A stretch of DNA of 59,299 nt, taken from positions 1 through 59,299 of the forward strand of contig NZ_BJYL01000005.1 in assembly GCF_007991495.1 (NCBI RefSeq). The letters run 5' to 3'. How positions within the stretch are numbered: the first letter of the stretch is position 1; every line of letters begins with the position of its first letter. The notes under the pieces are model-generated. The model had not been told where the DNA came from. It searched no databases and saw only the letters and a list, made by a program, of their open reading frames with translations. Origin of the DNA: Sporosarcina luteola. Its GTDB lineage: Bacteria; Bacillota; Bacilli; Bacillales_A; Planococcaceae. The position numbers were made by a program, and so were the translations under genes. Positions 1 to 9,218 of this stretch are shown here, one piece after another.

Positions 1-22
1 TCACTCCCTCCTACTCGATTTT

Positions 23-51
23 CTGACAACTGTCTTGTATCATGATAAACT
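23..51 (+). promoter_or_regulatory. candidate sigma-A promoter, first gene
   Basis: CTGACA (23-28) and TAAACT (46-51) are separated by 17 bp, ahead of the GTG start at 82. Both boxes are imperfect, so this is only a candidate. Confidence 0.4.
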
Positions 52-81
52 AGTGAAAAAGAGGAAGAATGGGGAGATAGA

Positions 82-630
82 GTGGATAGGAAAAGGTTAA
101 TCATGGGGCTGATTGTCATTATTGCAATCCCTCTATACGTATGGATTGCTTATTATGAGATTCCTGGAAAAGCGAGAATTGGAGAGGAAAAGCTCCAACA
201 AGACCCGATGAAGCATGATTTCGAAAAGGTCCTTGAGTTTGAAAGCAACTACATGGGAGATGCCTCAAATACTTCAGCACTTTTTCAGTTGCTGCCTTTG
301 AATGAATATAAAGGGTCAATTGAGATGGATCCTGACCGCTTTTCGTTAGTCGTTCACTATCAAGCTTCGATTGCGGAACTCGGGGAAAAGGCGGAGCAGG
401 CATTTCTATATAATACGACTGCGGCATTTTTAATGCTGAAAAACTTGGAAGTAGTGGAATTGCGGTTTCTTGATGATTCATACATAGTCCATCGTGAAAA
501 TGTGGAGGAGTGGTTTGGTGAAGAGTTCGGGACACTGATAGAACCGGATGTATTTAAGGAGAAAGTGCAAAAGCCTCTAGGGGAGCCGGGAATTGACGAG
601 TGGCTAAAAGCTTATATGAAAGAGGAATGA
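82..630 (+). CDS. small membrane-anchored protein of unknown function
   Basis: I do not recognise this 182-residue protein. The start is GTG at 82, preceded by GGGGAG at 71-76. Residues about 5-25 form a hydrophobic helix followed by a soluble, acidic domain, so it is probably tethered to the membrane with the bulk outside (signal anchor). No catalytic motif is visible. The stop codon overlaps a possible ATG of the next gene (ATGA at 627-630), so it is probably translationally coupled to the short-chain dehydrogenase downstream. Confidence 0.75.
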   Translation: MDRKRLIMGLIVIIAIPLYVWIAYYEIPGKARIGEEKLQQDPMKHDFEKVLEFESNYMGDASNTSALFQLLPLNEYKGSIEMDPDRFSLVVHYQASIAELGEKAEQAFLYNTTAAFLMLKNLEVVELRFLDDSYIVHRENVEEWFGEEFGTLIEPDVFKEKVQKPLGEPGIDEWLKAYMKEE

Positions 631-632
631 GC

Positions 633-1361
633 ATGAATATTTATATTGTAACAGGCGCCTCAAAAGGAATTGGATTTGAATTGATGAAACAATTGAGGGA
701 TAGGGGCGGGAAAGTAATTGGTGTTGCACGTACGAATCAGGGTGACCCATCCGATTTCATTAAAGTTGATTTGACTGAAACGAGTAATTTAGAGGAATTG
801 ATATGGCGTATTGTCGAAGAAAATATACATCAGGCAACAGCCTTCACGTTAATAAACAATGCTGGAATTGTCGAGCCGATCGGGTTGAGTGGCAGTGTAA
901 ATGCAGAGCAAATAACGCAGGCTGTATCTATTAATATGACTGCACCGATGATTTTATCCAATGCATTCATCGCGAGTTTGAAGCGATTTGAAGGACAAAA
1001 AAAGATTGTCAATATATCATCCGGGGCTGGTCGGAAGTCCTATGAAGGATGGGGAGTCTATTGCGCGACGAAAGCAGGACTTGATCATTTTTCCCGTGTT
1101 ATTTCCTTGGAGCAGGAAAATGCCGAGTTCCCGGTTGAAATTGTATCGATAGCACCCGGAATTATTGACACAGGCATGCAGGAGACGATTCGGTCGAGTG
1201 ATGCAGATGATTTTCCCCTGCTGGACCGTTTCATTGACTATAAAAGTCAAGGCCAGTTAAGTAGCGCTGCACAAACAGCTGATCAGCTAATTGCCGTATT
1301 GGACAGGAAAGACTTCAAGGAAATCGGACCGATTGCGGATATACGCCAGATAATTGACTAA
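633..1361 (+). CDS. short-chain dehydrogenase, benzil reductase (YueD-like)
   Basis: This is a 242-residue classical SDR. The Rossmann cofactor loop TGASKGIG lies at the N-terminus, NNAG near residue 80, and the catalytic YxxxK as YCATK near residue 150. Length and N-terminus resemble B. subtilis YueD, an NADPH-dependent (S)-benzoin-forming benzil reductase; the physiological substrate is unknown. The frame is open back to a GTG at 600, but ATG 633 is preferred because GAGG at 622-625 is well spaced and the cofactor loop then starts at about residue 7. It is coupled to the membrane protein upstream and ends at a strong terminator. Confidence 0.8.
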   Translation: MNIYIVTGASKGIGFELMKQLRDRGGKVIGVARTNQGDPSDFIKVDLTETSNLEELIWRIVEENIHQATAFTLINNAGIVEPIGLSGSVNAEQITQAVSINMTAPMILSNAFIASLKRFEGQKKIVNISSGAGRKSYEGWGVYCATKAGLDHFSRVISLEQENAEFPVEIVSIAPGIIDTGMQETIRSSDADDFPLLDRFIDYKSQGQLSSAAQTADQLIAVLDRKDFKEIGPIADIRQIID

Positions 1362-1363
1362 AG

Positions 1364-1398
1364 AAACGCTTGGATCCGAAATGGTCCAAGCGTTTTTC
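1364..1398 (+). terminator. Rho-independent terminator
   Basis: An 11-bp perfect stem (1364-1374 with 1385-1395) is followed by a T-run. It ends the membrane protein/SDR unit. Confidence 0.9.
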
Positions 1399-1438
1399 AA
1401 TCCAGCACCTGTCGAGGCTAAACGCCGCCCTGCGCTTT

Positions 1439-2035
1439 TTAATCGACCCGCACAACTTCTTCAAAGTCTCTCACTTTTTCAAGTGCAACGAGGAAAGGCG
1501 GGTTGTTCCGCTGGTTGAGCAGTTCATAGCGGATGACGTGCACATCCGCTTGGTGCAATGTTTTGACATAGGCGAGCAGTGCGTCCCGCTCTTCTTTGCC
1601 TCCATCGTGGCCGTCATAAACGGATATTGTAATGATCCCTCCCTTTTTTAGCATTCCCAGCAATTTGTGGATTGCTTGGATTGTTGACTTGGGTTTCGTA
1701 ATAATGGACTTATCGTCGCTATAAGGTAGGTAGCCTAAATTGAACATCGCTCCGCCAATCGGTTGATTGACATAGCGATCGACATCCGCATGACTGTCCA
1801 AGATGAGATTGACTCGGCTAGTCAACTCCCCTAATCTGCCGGCAGTCGCTTCGAGGGCGGCTTGCTGAATATCGAAGGCAAAAACCTTTCCATCCTCTCC
1901 AACTAGCTCCGCTAAGAAAAATGTATCATTCCCGTTCCCGGCGGTCGCGTCGACGACGGACTCGCCAGGAAGGATAGTTGCACTCATCAGCCGCTTTGAA
2001 AAAGGAAGGACCCGGTGCAAAAGGATTTGACTCAT
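1439..2035 (-). CDS. mnmM: tRNA (mnm5s2U34)-type methyltransferase MnmM (YtqB)
   Basis: A 198-residue class I SAM-dependent methyltransferase. The SAM loop is DATAGNGNDT (about residues 28-37), then AFDIQ at the end of strand 2. NLGYLP takes the motif IV position, and NNPPF lies near the C-terminus; both are typical of the YtqB family. YtqB/MnmM methylates the wobble uridine side chain of tRNAs in Gram-positive bacteria that lack the C-terminal MnmC domain. The start ATG is preceded by AAAGGTGG. It is divergent from the MFS transporter and is a single-gene unit here. Confidence 0.85.
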   Translation of the reverse strand: MSQILLHRVLPFSKRLMSATILPGESVVDATAGNGNDTFFLAELVGEDGKVFAFDIQQAALEATAGRLGELTSRVNLILDSHADVDRYVNQPIGGAMFNLGYLPYSDDKSIITKPKSTIQAIHKLLGMLKKGGIITISVYDGHDGGKEERDALLAYVKTLHQADVHVIRYELLNQRNNPPFLVALEKVRDFEEVVRVD

Positions 2036-2127
2036 TTACATTTCCACCTTTCCGTATCGATTGACTAAATTGTATCATGAACAATTTGAAGGGTGTCATC
2101 TGAATTGCGGAACATATTCCGTTTATC

Positions 2128-2156
2128 TTGTCTGATTGTGGAAAAAAGCATACACT
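2128..2156 (+). promoter_or_regulatory. candidate sigma-A promoter, MFS transporter
   Basis: TTGTCT (2128-2133) and TACACT (2151-2156) have a 17-bp spacer. They lie 50 bp upstream of the chosen ATG at 2208. Confidence 0.5.
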
Positions 2157-2207
2157 CAAAATATCCTGCAAGTATGGGGTCGATATTACTTGAACGGAGG
2201 CAGGGAT

Positions 2208-3392
2208 ATGCCTAAAAAAGTTTGGTTGCTCGTTATCGGGATGTTCGTGAATGTCATCGGAAACTCTTTTCTTTGGCCTTTAAATACAATTTATATGCAT
2301 GATTATTTAGGCAAGTCATTGGCGGTTGCGGGGCTTGTGCTCATGGCAAATGCGGGAGCAGGTGTAGTCGGAAATCTGCTAGGTGGTTTCTTATTTGATA
2401 AGATTGGCGGATTTAAATCAATCATTAGTGGAATCATCCTATCGATTTTGGCGCTTGCCTATCTCGTTTACAACCATGATTGGTATCCATATATTATTTT
2501 TCTTACAATATTAGGATTCAGTGGCGGTATCATTTTTCCGAGTATGTATGCCATGGTCGGAACAATTTGGCCTGAAGGGGGCAGGAAGGCGTTCAACTCG
2601 ATCTACCTTGCTCAGAACGTCGGTGTTGCGATCGGTCCCGCTTTGGCAGGATTTGTCGCATCTGTCCATATTGACTATATCTTTTCTGCAAACCTTGCCT
2701 TTTATATTATCTTTCTGCTCATTGCGTATTTTGGATATAAGAAATTAGAAATTGCACCAGACCGGCACACCGATGTTATCCGGGAAACAGGGCGGATCAA
2801 ACATAGGGCACCTTTCTATGCGCTGCTCATATTGGTTGCCGGCTACTTGGTCACTTGGCTCGTCTATTCCCAATGGTCGACAACCATTTCCACTCACGCC
2901 TTATCGATTGGCGTTACGTTGAGGGAATATAGCTCCATTTGGACAATTAACGGGTTACTCATTGTCATCGGTCAACCCATTATTAAGCCGCTGATTAAGC
3001 GGATCGAGAATAAGCTGAAGACACAGATGATTATCGGGACGTCAATCTTCATCATCTCTTTCATCGTCGTCAGTTTTGCGGGATCCTTCAAAATGTTCAT
3101 CGTTTCCATGGTTATTCTTACATTCGGTGAAATGATCGTATGGCCTGCCATACCGACGATAGCTAGTCAGTTGGCGCCTAAAGGGAGAGATGGTTTTTAT
3201 CAAGGTATTGTAAACTCCGCGGCAACGATCGGGCGAATGATCGGTCCATTTGCGGGTGGCGTTCTTGTGGAAATCTACGGCATGAAAATAATGCTTTTAC
3301 TACTAACTAGCCTTATGGCGATAACAATCGTTTCAACATTGCTATATGATCGGCCACTTAGAACGTCGGGTGAAAAACCGGAAATCCAATAA
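2208..3392 (+). CDS. MFS transporter (YttB-like)
   Basis: A 394-residue major facilitator with about 12 predicted membrane helices and short loops. Motif A-like residues GNLLGGFLFDKIGG lie between helices 2 and 3. It resembles the B. subtilis transporter YttB, which is also next to ytqB, so the neighbourhood is conserved. The substrate is unknown; drug/H+ antiport is the usual guess for this group. The open frame extends upstream to 2136, but GGAGG at 2196-2200 is well spaced from ATG 2208 and the homologous N-terminus starts there. Confidence 0.85.
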   Translation: MPKKVWLLVIGMFVNVIGNSFLWPLNTIYMHDYLGKSLAVAGLVLMANAGAGVVGNLLGGFLFDKIGGFKSIISGIILSILALAYLVYNHDWYPYIIFLTILGFSGGIIFPSMYAMVGTIWPEGGRKAFNSIYLAQNVGVAIGPALAGFVASVHIDYIFSANLAFYIIFLLIAYFGYKKLEIAPDRHTDVIRETGRIKHRAPFYALLILVAGYLVTWLVYSQWSTTISTHALSIGVTLREYSSIWTINGLLIVIGQPIIKPLIKRIENKLKTQMIIGTSIFIISFIVVSFAGSFKMFIVSMVILTFGEMIVWPAIPTIASQLAPKGRDGFYQGIVNSAATIGRMIGPFAGGVLVEIYGMKIMLLLLTSLMAITIVSTLLYDRPLRTSGEKPEIQ

Positions 3393-3410
3393 GGATTTTC
3401 CGGTTTTTTT
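3374..3410 (+). terminator. Rho-independent terminator
   Basis: An inverted repeat of about 13 bp overlaps the stop codon of the MFS gene and is followed by seven T. Confidence 0.9.
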
Positions 3411-3500
3411 CATACGAAGATTGCGTTCAATATGATAGTTTGTTTAAATGAAGATAGGATAGTTGTTATTATTCTGAGGATTCAAAAGGGGGAATGCTAG

Positions 3501-4187
3501 ATGAAACCAATTTATTCAACAGCGATGGAAGCAATTTCACGAATTGAAGATGGTTCGACATTAATGGTAGGAGGCTTCGGCCTCGTTGGAATTCCTGAAC
3601 AACTCATTTTAGCGCTCGTTGAAAAAGGCGTCAAAGATTTGACGGTCATTTCAAATAACTGTGGTGTCGACGAATGGGGACTCGGTCTTTTATTGAAGGA
3701 AAAGCAAATAAAGAAAATGATCGGCTCCTATGTTGGGGAAAACAAGGAATTCGAACGTCAAGTCTTATCCGGTGAAATTGAAGTTGAATTGACACCGCAA
3801 GGGACACTTGCTGAAAAAATCCGTGCAGGTGGCGCTGGAATTCCTGCATTTTATACGCCGGCTGGGGTAGGTACGACAGTGGCGGATGGTAAAGAGACGA
3901 GGGTGTTTAACGGCAAGGAGTATGTTCTGGAAGAAGCGCTTGTCGCTGATTTTGCTTTGATTCGCGCAGCGAGGGCAGATAAAATCGGAAACTTGATCTA
4001 TAACAAGACGGCTCAGAATTTCAATCCGATGATGGCAGCTGCAGGGAAAGTTACGATTGCAGAAGTTGAGGAAATCGTGGAAACAGGGCAACTCGATCCG
4101 GCGACAATTCATACACCTAGCATTTACGTACAAGGCCTATTGCAAGCGAAACAGGAAAAACGGATAGAGCGACTAACGCTCTCGTAA
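3501..4187 (+). CDS. scoA: 3-oxoacid (succinyl) CoA-transferase subunit A
   Basis: A 228-residue subunit A of a class I CoA-transferase. It starts with the typical N-terminal stretch and carries the glycine-rich [10 protein letters not shown] (about residues 23-32), the family CoA-transferase signature. With ScoB it transfers CoA between succinyl-CoA and acetoacetate or a related 3-oxoacid. ATG 3501 follows a strong AAGGGGG. The B subunit starts about 18 bp after its stop, so the two form an operon. Other class I transferases (acetate/butyrate) are hard to exclude from sequence alone. Confidence 0.9.
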   Translation: MKPIYSTAMEAISRIEDGSTLMVGGFGLVGIPEQLILALVEKGVKDLTVISNNCGVDEWGLGLLLKEKQIKKMIGSYVGENKEFERQVLSGEIEVELTPQGTLAEKIRAGGAGIPAFYTPAGVGTTVADGKETRVFNGKEYVLEEALVADFALIRAARADKIGNLIYNKTAQNFNPMMAAAGKVTIAEVEEIVETGQLDPATIHTPSIYVQGLLQAKQEKRIERLTLS

Positions 4188-4205
4188 GGGAAGGGGATGT
4201 TCACG

Positions 4206-4841
4206 ATGAATTTCAGAGAGAGAATTGCAAGACGAGCGGAAAAGGAAATCAATGATGGCGACTACGTCAACCTTGGTATCGGAATGCCGACATTGGTCGC
4301 TAACTATATTTCGGCTGATAAGACGGTCGTGCTTCAGTCGGAAAACGGACTTCTTGGAATTGGGCCGTATCCAACGGAAGACGAGGTCGATCCAGACCTG
4401 ATCAATGCGGGGAAGGAAACGGTAACGACAATCCCCGGCTCTGCATTTTTCAACAGTGCGGAATCGTTCGCGATGATTCGCGGTGGACATGTCGACGTGG
4501 CAATCTTGGGTGGTATGGAAGTGTCCGAAAATGGGGATTTAGCAAACTGGATGATTCCTGGCAAGATGATTAAAGGGATGGGCGGCGCGATGGATCTTGT
4601 GCACGGCGCTAAGAAAATCATCGTCATTATGGATCATGTCGCAAAAGACGGTTCAGCGAAGATTAAAAAAGAATGCGCACTGCCTTTAACTGGAAAAGGC
4701 GTCGTTCATAAAATCATTACAGAACGAGCTTTGATCGACGTGACACCAGATGGTTTGGAATTGAAGGAAGTGTTCGAAGGATTCACAGTCGAAGACGTTG
4801 TGAATTCGACGGATGCGGAATTGAAAGTGAATCTAGGTTGA
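4206..4841 (+). CDS. scoB: 3-oxoacid (succinyl) CoA-transferase subunit B
   Basis: The catalytic B subunit, 211 residues from ATG 4206 (an in-frame ATG at 4197 is the alternative; purine-rich AAGGGAAGGGG lies in front of both). [10 protein letters not shown] contains the expected active-site glutamate (about E46) that forms the acyl-CoA thioester intermediate. [19 protein letters not shown] and [10 protein letters not shown] are strongly conserved in Bacillus ScoB. It partners with ScoA directly upstream and ends at a terminator. Confidence 0.92.
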   Translation: MNFRERIARRAEKEINDGDYVNLGIGMPTLVANYISADKTVVLQSENGLLGIGPYPTEDEVDPDLINAGKETVTTIPGSAFFNSAESFAMIRGGHVDVAILGGMEVSENGDLANWMIPGKMIKGMGGAMDLVHGAKKIIVIMDHVAKDGSAKIKKECALPLTGKGVVHKIITERALIDVTPDGLELKEVFEGFTVEDVVNSTDAELKVNLG

Positions 4842-4848
4842 ATATAAA

Positions 4849-4884
4849 ATGCCAAGTCCTTCAGCGAGGGCTTGGCGTTTTCAT
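4849..4884 (+). terminator. Rho-independent terminator after scoAB
   Basis: GCCAAGTCC/GGGCTTGGC stem followed by TTTTC. Confidence 0.85.
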
Positions 4885-4901
4885 CTATATTTCTTCATGT
4901 A

Positions 4902-4935
4902 TTGTATTTTGGAACAATTTCGGGTACACTACAAT
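4902..4935 (+). promoter_or_regulatory. candidate promoter of the leuS T-box transcript
   Basis: TTGTAT (4902-4907) lies 17 bp from TACACT (4925-4930), directly ahead of the T-box leader. A competing reading is TTGGAA (4909-4914) with TACAAT (4930-4935), spacer 15. Confidence 0.45.
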
Positions 4936-4945
4936 AAACTAACTT

Positions 4946-5190
4946 CAATAGCGTTGGCGTTGAAAAGGAATTAGTAATCGGTCCGGTCGATTAAAGAGAG
5001 CAGGCGGTTGGTGCGAGCCTGTACGACTACGATGAACTCGCCTTTGAGCCTGTATCGGTGAACGAATAGTAGCCGGTGCCGTTTTCCGCGTTAAGGAATC
5101 AAGTTGGGCGGCATTGCCGTCAATTTGGGTGGCACCGCGGGAGTACATATACCTCTCGTCCCTTATTTATAAGGGACGGGAGTTTTTTAT
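4946..5190 (+). promoter_or_regulatory. T-box leader (leucine)
   Basis: This is a tRNA-sensing leader. The T-box core GGGTGGCACCGCGG (5127-5140) pairs with the tRNA acceptor end, and the distal stem I segment with GGTTGGTG is near 5006. A CTC at 5037-5039 in the specifier-loop position fits a leucine codon. The leader ends in a terminator hairpin (about 5153-5183) with a T-run. Uncharged tRNA-Leu should stabilise the antiterminator and allow leuS transcription. Confidence 0.9.
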
Positions 5191-5234
5191 TTCCGCAAAA
5201 CGCGATTTGAGTGTAAAGGGAAGGATGGATCGAC

Positions 5235-7649
5235 ATGAGTTATAAACATCAAGAAATTGAAAAGAAGTGGCAACAGTATTGGAAGGACAATAAGACGTAC
5301 AAAATGATTGACGATGAATCAAAACCGAAATTCTATGCGCTTGATATGTTCCCATATCCTTCTGGCGCGGGCCTTCACGTCGGTCACCCGCTAGGCTATA
5401 TCGCGACGGATATTTTAAGTTCATTCAAACGGAAACAGGGCTATAACGTCCTTCACCCGATGGGATGGGACGCGTTCGGTCTGCCGGCTGAACAATATGC
5501 GATTGACACTGGGAATGACCCTGCTGAATTCACGGCGAAAAACATTGCAACATTCAAACGTCAAATGAATGACCTTGGGTTTTCATACGACTGGGACCGC
5601 GAAGTGAATACGACAGATCCGAAGTATTACAAATGGACACAATGGATTTTCATTCAATTGTATAAAAAAGGCTTGGCGTATATCGATGAAGTGCCAGTGA
5701 ACTGGTGTCCTGCGCTTGGCACGGTCCTTGCGAATGAAGAAGTGATCGACGGGAAATCCGAGCGTGGCGGCCATCCAGTAGAACGCCGTCCGATGCGCCA
5801 ATGGGTATTGCGCATAACGGAATATGCTGACCGCTTGCTTGAGGATCTTGACGACGTTGACTGGCCGGATAGCCTGAAGGATATGCAACGCAACTGGATC
5901 GGACGATCTGAAGGTGCTCAATTGACATTCGAAATCGACGGAACCGAGCTTTCATTCGAAGCATTTACGACTCGTCCCGACACAATCTTCGGCGCAACAT
6001 ATGCCGTCCTAGCTCCTGAGCATAAGCTGGTCGAGCAAATTACGACAGCTGAACAAAAAGGTGCAGTCGACGCTTATTTGGATAAAGTGAAAACGAAGAG
6101 TGACTTGGAACGTACGGACCTTGCGAAAGAGAAAACAGGCGTATTCACAGGCGCTTACGCAATCAACCCTGCGAGCGGCGAAAAAATGCCGATCTGGATT
6201 GCGGATTATGTCCTTGCATCATACGGAACAGGCGCCATTATGGCGGTGCCTGCGCATGATGAACGGGATTATGAGTTCGCAGTTGAATTCAAATTGCCGA
6301 TAGTAGAAGTCGTCGCTGGCGGAGATGTTACGAAAGAAGCATATACAGGAGACGGCAACCATATCAATTCTGATTTCCTAGACGGTCTAGGAAAAGAAGA
6401 AGCAATTGAAAAGGCGATTGCATGGTTCGTCGAAAAGGGCAAAGGCGAGAAGAAAATCACATACCGCCTTCGCGACTGGCTATTCTCCAGACAGCGTTAT
6501 TGGGGTGAACCGATTCCAATCATCCATTGGGAAGACGGTTCCATGACGACGGTCGATGAATCCGAATTGCCGTTAATGTTGCCGAAAACGGATAACATTA
6601 AACCGAGCGGAACAGGAGAATCTCCGCTTGCGAATATCGAAGAATGGGTCAATGTCGTTGATCCCGTCACAGGCATGAAAGGCCGTCGGGAAACGAATAC
6701 GATGCCGCAATGGGCAGGAAGCTGCTGGTACTACTTGCGCTATATTGACCCGGATAATGATGAAATGCTCATCGATCCGAAGCTTGCGGAACGTTGGTTG
6801 CCGGTCGACATTTATGTTGGCGGTGCGGAACATGCAGTGCTTCACCTTCTTTACGCACGTTTCTGGCATAAGGTGCTGTACGATATCGGTGTCGTATCGA
6901 CGAAAGAGCCATTCCAAAAGTTATTCAACCAAGGAATGATCCTAGGAGAAGGGCATGTGAAAATGTCCAAGTCGCTTGGCAATGTCATCAATCCAGATGA
7001 TATCGTTCATTCACACGGCGCAGATACACTCCGTTTATACGAAATGTTCATGGGCCCACTTGACGCATCCAAAGAATGGTCAACAAACGGCCTGGACGGA
7101 TCACGTCGTTTCTTGGACCGCATTTGGCGACTATTCGTTAATGAAGATGGATCGCTTAGCGAGAAAATCGGCGGTGAACCAGGAGGCGCACTTGAAAAGG
7201 TATACCACCAAACCGTGAAGAAAGTGACCGAAGACTTCGAAGGAATGCGTAATAACACGGCGATTTCGCAAATGATGGTGTTCATCAACGAAGGTTATAA
7301 AGTCGACTCAATTCCAAAAGAATTCGTCGAAGGCTTCGTCGTCATGATCTCACCAATCACGCCGCATCTTGCAGAAGAGCTTTGGGAGAAACTTGGACAT
7401 AGTGAGTCAGTAACCTATGTCACATGGCCAACATTTGATGAATCAAAACTATCCGATGACACGATCGAAGTAGCGGTTCAAATCAACGGAAAAGTCCGTG
7501 CGAAAATCAATGTTGCGAAGGATATTACGAAGGAAGAGCTTGAAAAAGTTGCTTTGTCTGACGAAAATGTAAAGCAATGGATTGATGGCAAAGAATTGAA
7601 GAAAGTGATCGCGATTCCAGGAAGACTGGTTAATATTGTAGCGGTATAA
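5235..7649 (+). CDS. leuS: leucyl-tRNA synthetase
   Basis: An 804-residue class I aminoacyl-tRNA synthetase of normal bacterial length. HVGH (about residues 46-49) is the HIGH motif and KMSKS (about 576-580) the second ATP-binding motif. Between them is the CP1 editing domain, with the conserved TRPDT motif near residue 250. The C-terminal anticodon-binding domain ([13 protein letters not shown]) is present. The enzyme charges tRNA-Leu in the cytoplasm. ATG 5235 follows AAGGGAAGGATGG and directly follows the leucine T-box leader. Confidence 0.98.
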   Translation: MSYKHQEIEKKWQQYWKDNKTYKMIDDESKPKFYALDMFPYPSGAGLHVGHPLGYIATDILSSFKRKQGYNVLHPMGWDAFGLPAEQYAIDTGNDPAEFTAKNIATFKRQMNDLGFSYDWDREVNTTDPKYYKWTQWIFIQLYKKGLAYIDEVPVNWCPALGTVLANEEVIDGKSERGGHPVERRPMRQWVLRITEYADRLLEDLDDVDWPDSLKDMQRNWIGRSEGAQLTFEIDGTELSFEAFTTRPDTIFGATYAVLAPEHKLVEQITTAEQKGAVDAYLDKVKTKSDLERTDLAKEKTGVFTGAYAINPASGEKMPIWIADYVLASYGTGAIMAVPAHDERDYEFAVEFKLPIVEVVAGGDVTKEAYTGDGNHINSDFLDGLGKEEAIEKAIAWFVEKGKGEKKITYRLRDWLFSRQRYWGEPIPIIHWEDGSMTTVDESELPLMLPKTDNIKPSGTGESPLANIEEWVNVVDPVTGMKGRRETNTMPQWAGSCWYYLRYIDPDNDEMLIDPKLAERWLPVDIYVGGAEHAVLHLLYARFWHKVLYDIGVVSTKEPFQKLFNQGMILGEGHVKMSKSLGNVINPDDIVHSHGADTLRLYEMFMGPLDASKEWSTNGLDGSRRFLDRIWRLFVNEDGSLSEKIGGEPGGALEKVYHQTVKKVTEDFEGMRNNTAISQMMVFINEGYKVDSIPKEFVEGFVVMISPITPHLAEELWEKLGHSESVTYVTWPTFDESKLSDDTIEVAVQINGKVRAKINVAKDITKEELEKVALSDENVKQWIDGKELKKVIAIPGRLVNIVAV

Positions 7650-7665
7650 GCATAGATATATTTGT

Positions 7666-7706
7666 AACCCGTGGAAAGGGTATATTACTTTCCGCGGGTT
7701 ATTTAA
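7666..7706 (+). terminator. Rho-independent terminator after leuS
   Basis: A 13-bp stem with one G-T pair (7666-7678 with 7688-7700) is followed by ATTTAAT. The T-run is weak. Confidence 0.7.
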
Positions 7707-7782
7707 TCGCGTCCAAAGGAAGTCGCCGCGCGTCCAAAGCTGGTAGTCCCAAACCCATACCCGCCATTCGAACCCAAACGAA

Positions 7783-7815
7783 AAACACCAGTCGCATAAA
7801 ACTGGTGTTTTAATC
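7783..7815 (-). terminator. terminator of the YtfP-like gene
   Basis: AAAACACCAGT/ACTGGTGTTTT stem. It lies just after the stop of the leftward gene and could work in both directions. Confidence 0.8.
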
Positions 7816-7825
7816 GTGCTATCTC

Positions 7826-9100
7826 TTATCTCTTCGCAAACGACCCAGCACTCATCCCGGCAATTCGACCAGTAACGAGCGCGGAAGTTATATTATAACC
7901 GCCCGTATAACCATGTATATCCAAAATCTCGCCGCAGAAGAAAAGTCCTTCTTTTTTCCGCGAGGCCATCGTTTTCGGCTCGATTTCTTTCGTCGAGATG
8001 CCTCCGCCTGTGACGAATGCCTTTTCAATCGGCTGCGTGCCGTTTACAGTCATCGGAAATCCTTTCAACAAGCCCGCCAACTTACGAATCTTTTCATTCG
8101 AAAGCCCGGCACCGATATCAGCTGCGTCAATTCCCGCACGTTCAAATAAAAATAACAGCCATCGTTCTGGCGCGATTCCCTTCAAGCTGTTCTTCAATGC
8201 TTTCTTCGGATCCTCTTTTAACAAACCTTGAATCATCTGAAACGCCTTTTCTTCATTCATCGCAGGTAGGGAATCAATCCTCAATTCAACAGGCTTTCTC
8301 CCGTTTTTCATCTGTTCCTTCACGATGAACTGGCTGCATCGTAATATCGCAGGACCGCTCAATCCGAAGTGGGTGAACAACATGTCCATTTGATGCGTGA
8401 CCAATGTTTTCCCTTTTGCATTCAAAACGGAAACAGCTACATCGCGCAATGCAAGTCCTTGTAGTTCTTTTGATTGGATGAACGATTCATTGGATAATAA
8501 AGGCACTTCCGTCGGATACAATTCCGTTACGGTATGACCTGCTTTCTCGGCCCAAGGATAGCCGTCTCCTGTACTCCCAGTTTGCGGTACTGCTTTGCCG
8601 CCTACAGCGATGACGACTGCATTCGCCCGGATTTCTTCGCCATCTTCCAGCCGAACACCCAAAATCTGTTCATCATCCATCAATAATTTCTTTACCCGGG
8701 TCGACAGTCTAACTTCGACGTGCAACCGATCCATTTCAGTGAGCAATGCATTGACGACATCCTTCGCTTTATTCGAGACAGGGAACATTCTGCCGTGATC
8801 TTCTTCCTTTAACGGCACACCGAGCCCTTCAAAAAATGCGATAATATCCTCATTATTGAAAACGGAAAACGGACCATATAAAAATCTTCCGTTTCCGGGG
8901 ATGTTTTTCACGATTTCCTCCAAAGGCAATCGGTTTGTTACATTGCATCTGCCTCCGCCAGAAATGGATAGTTTATTTCCAAGCTTTTTTCCTTTGTCGA
9001 GAAGAAGGACTTTACTTCCGTTTTCAGCTGCGGCGATCGAGGCCATTAACCCTGAGGGACCCCCGCCGACAATTATGACGTCATACATATATGAAACCAC
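7826..9100 (-). CDS. ytfP: HI0933-family NAD(P)/FAD-dependent flavoprotein (YtfP)
   Basis: A 424-residue HI0933/BaiN-like oxidoreductase. An N-terminal dinucleotide fold GGGPSG takes [13 protein letters not shown] lies near residue 48, and the C-terminal FAD motif ends with [16 protein letters not shown]. The physiological reaction is not established; B. subtilis YtfP is a close match in motif order and in its neighbour ytgP. GTG 9100 is 12 nt from GGAG; an in-frame ATG at 9088 also gives a full flavin fold. It is divergent from murJ. Confidence 0.88.
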   Translation of the reverse strand: MVSYMYDVIIVGGGPSGLMASIAAAENGSKVLLLDKGKKLGNKLSISGGGRCNVTNRLPLEEIVKNIPGNGRFLYGPFSVFNNEDIIAFFEGLGVPLKEEDHGRMFPVSNKAKDVVNALLTEMDRLHVEVRLSTRVKKLLMDDEQILGVRLEDGEEIRANAVVIAVGGKAVPQTGSTGDGYPWAEKAGHTVTELYPTEVPLLSNESFIQSKELQGLALRDVAVSVLNAKGKTLVTHQMDMLFTHFGLSGPAILRCSQFIVKEQMKNGRKPVELRIDSLPAMNEEKAFQMIQGLLKEDPKKALKNSLKGIAPERWLLFLFERAGIDAADIGAGLSNEKIRKLAGLLKGFPMTVNGTQPIEKAFVTGGGISTKEIEPKTMASRKKEGLFFCGEILDIHGYTGGYNITSALVTGRIAGMSAGSFAKR

Positions 9101-9218
9101 ACTTTCGATTTTTCTCCATTATACATGATGTCTTCAATAATCATTGTGAAAAATGTCGGCTGGGGGTAAACTGATAAGTAGCTTTGTGGGGTAGTTCTTA
9201 AGATTGGAAGGATCAAAT

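Noticed and set aside
1..20. Leftward gene starting beyond the left edge
   Set aside because: AGGAGGG on the minus strand suggests one, but no codon lies inside the window, so it cannot be supported.
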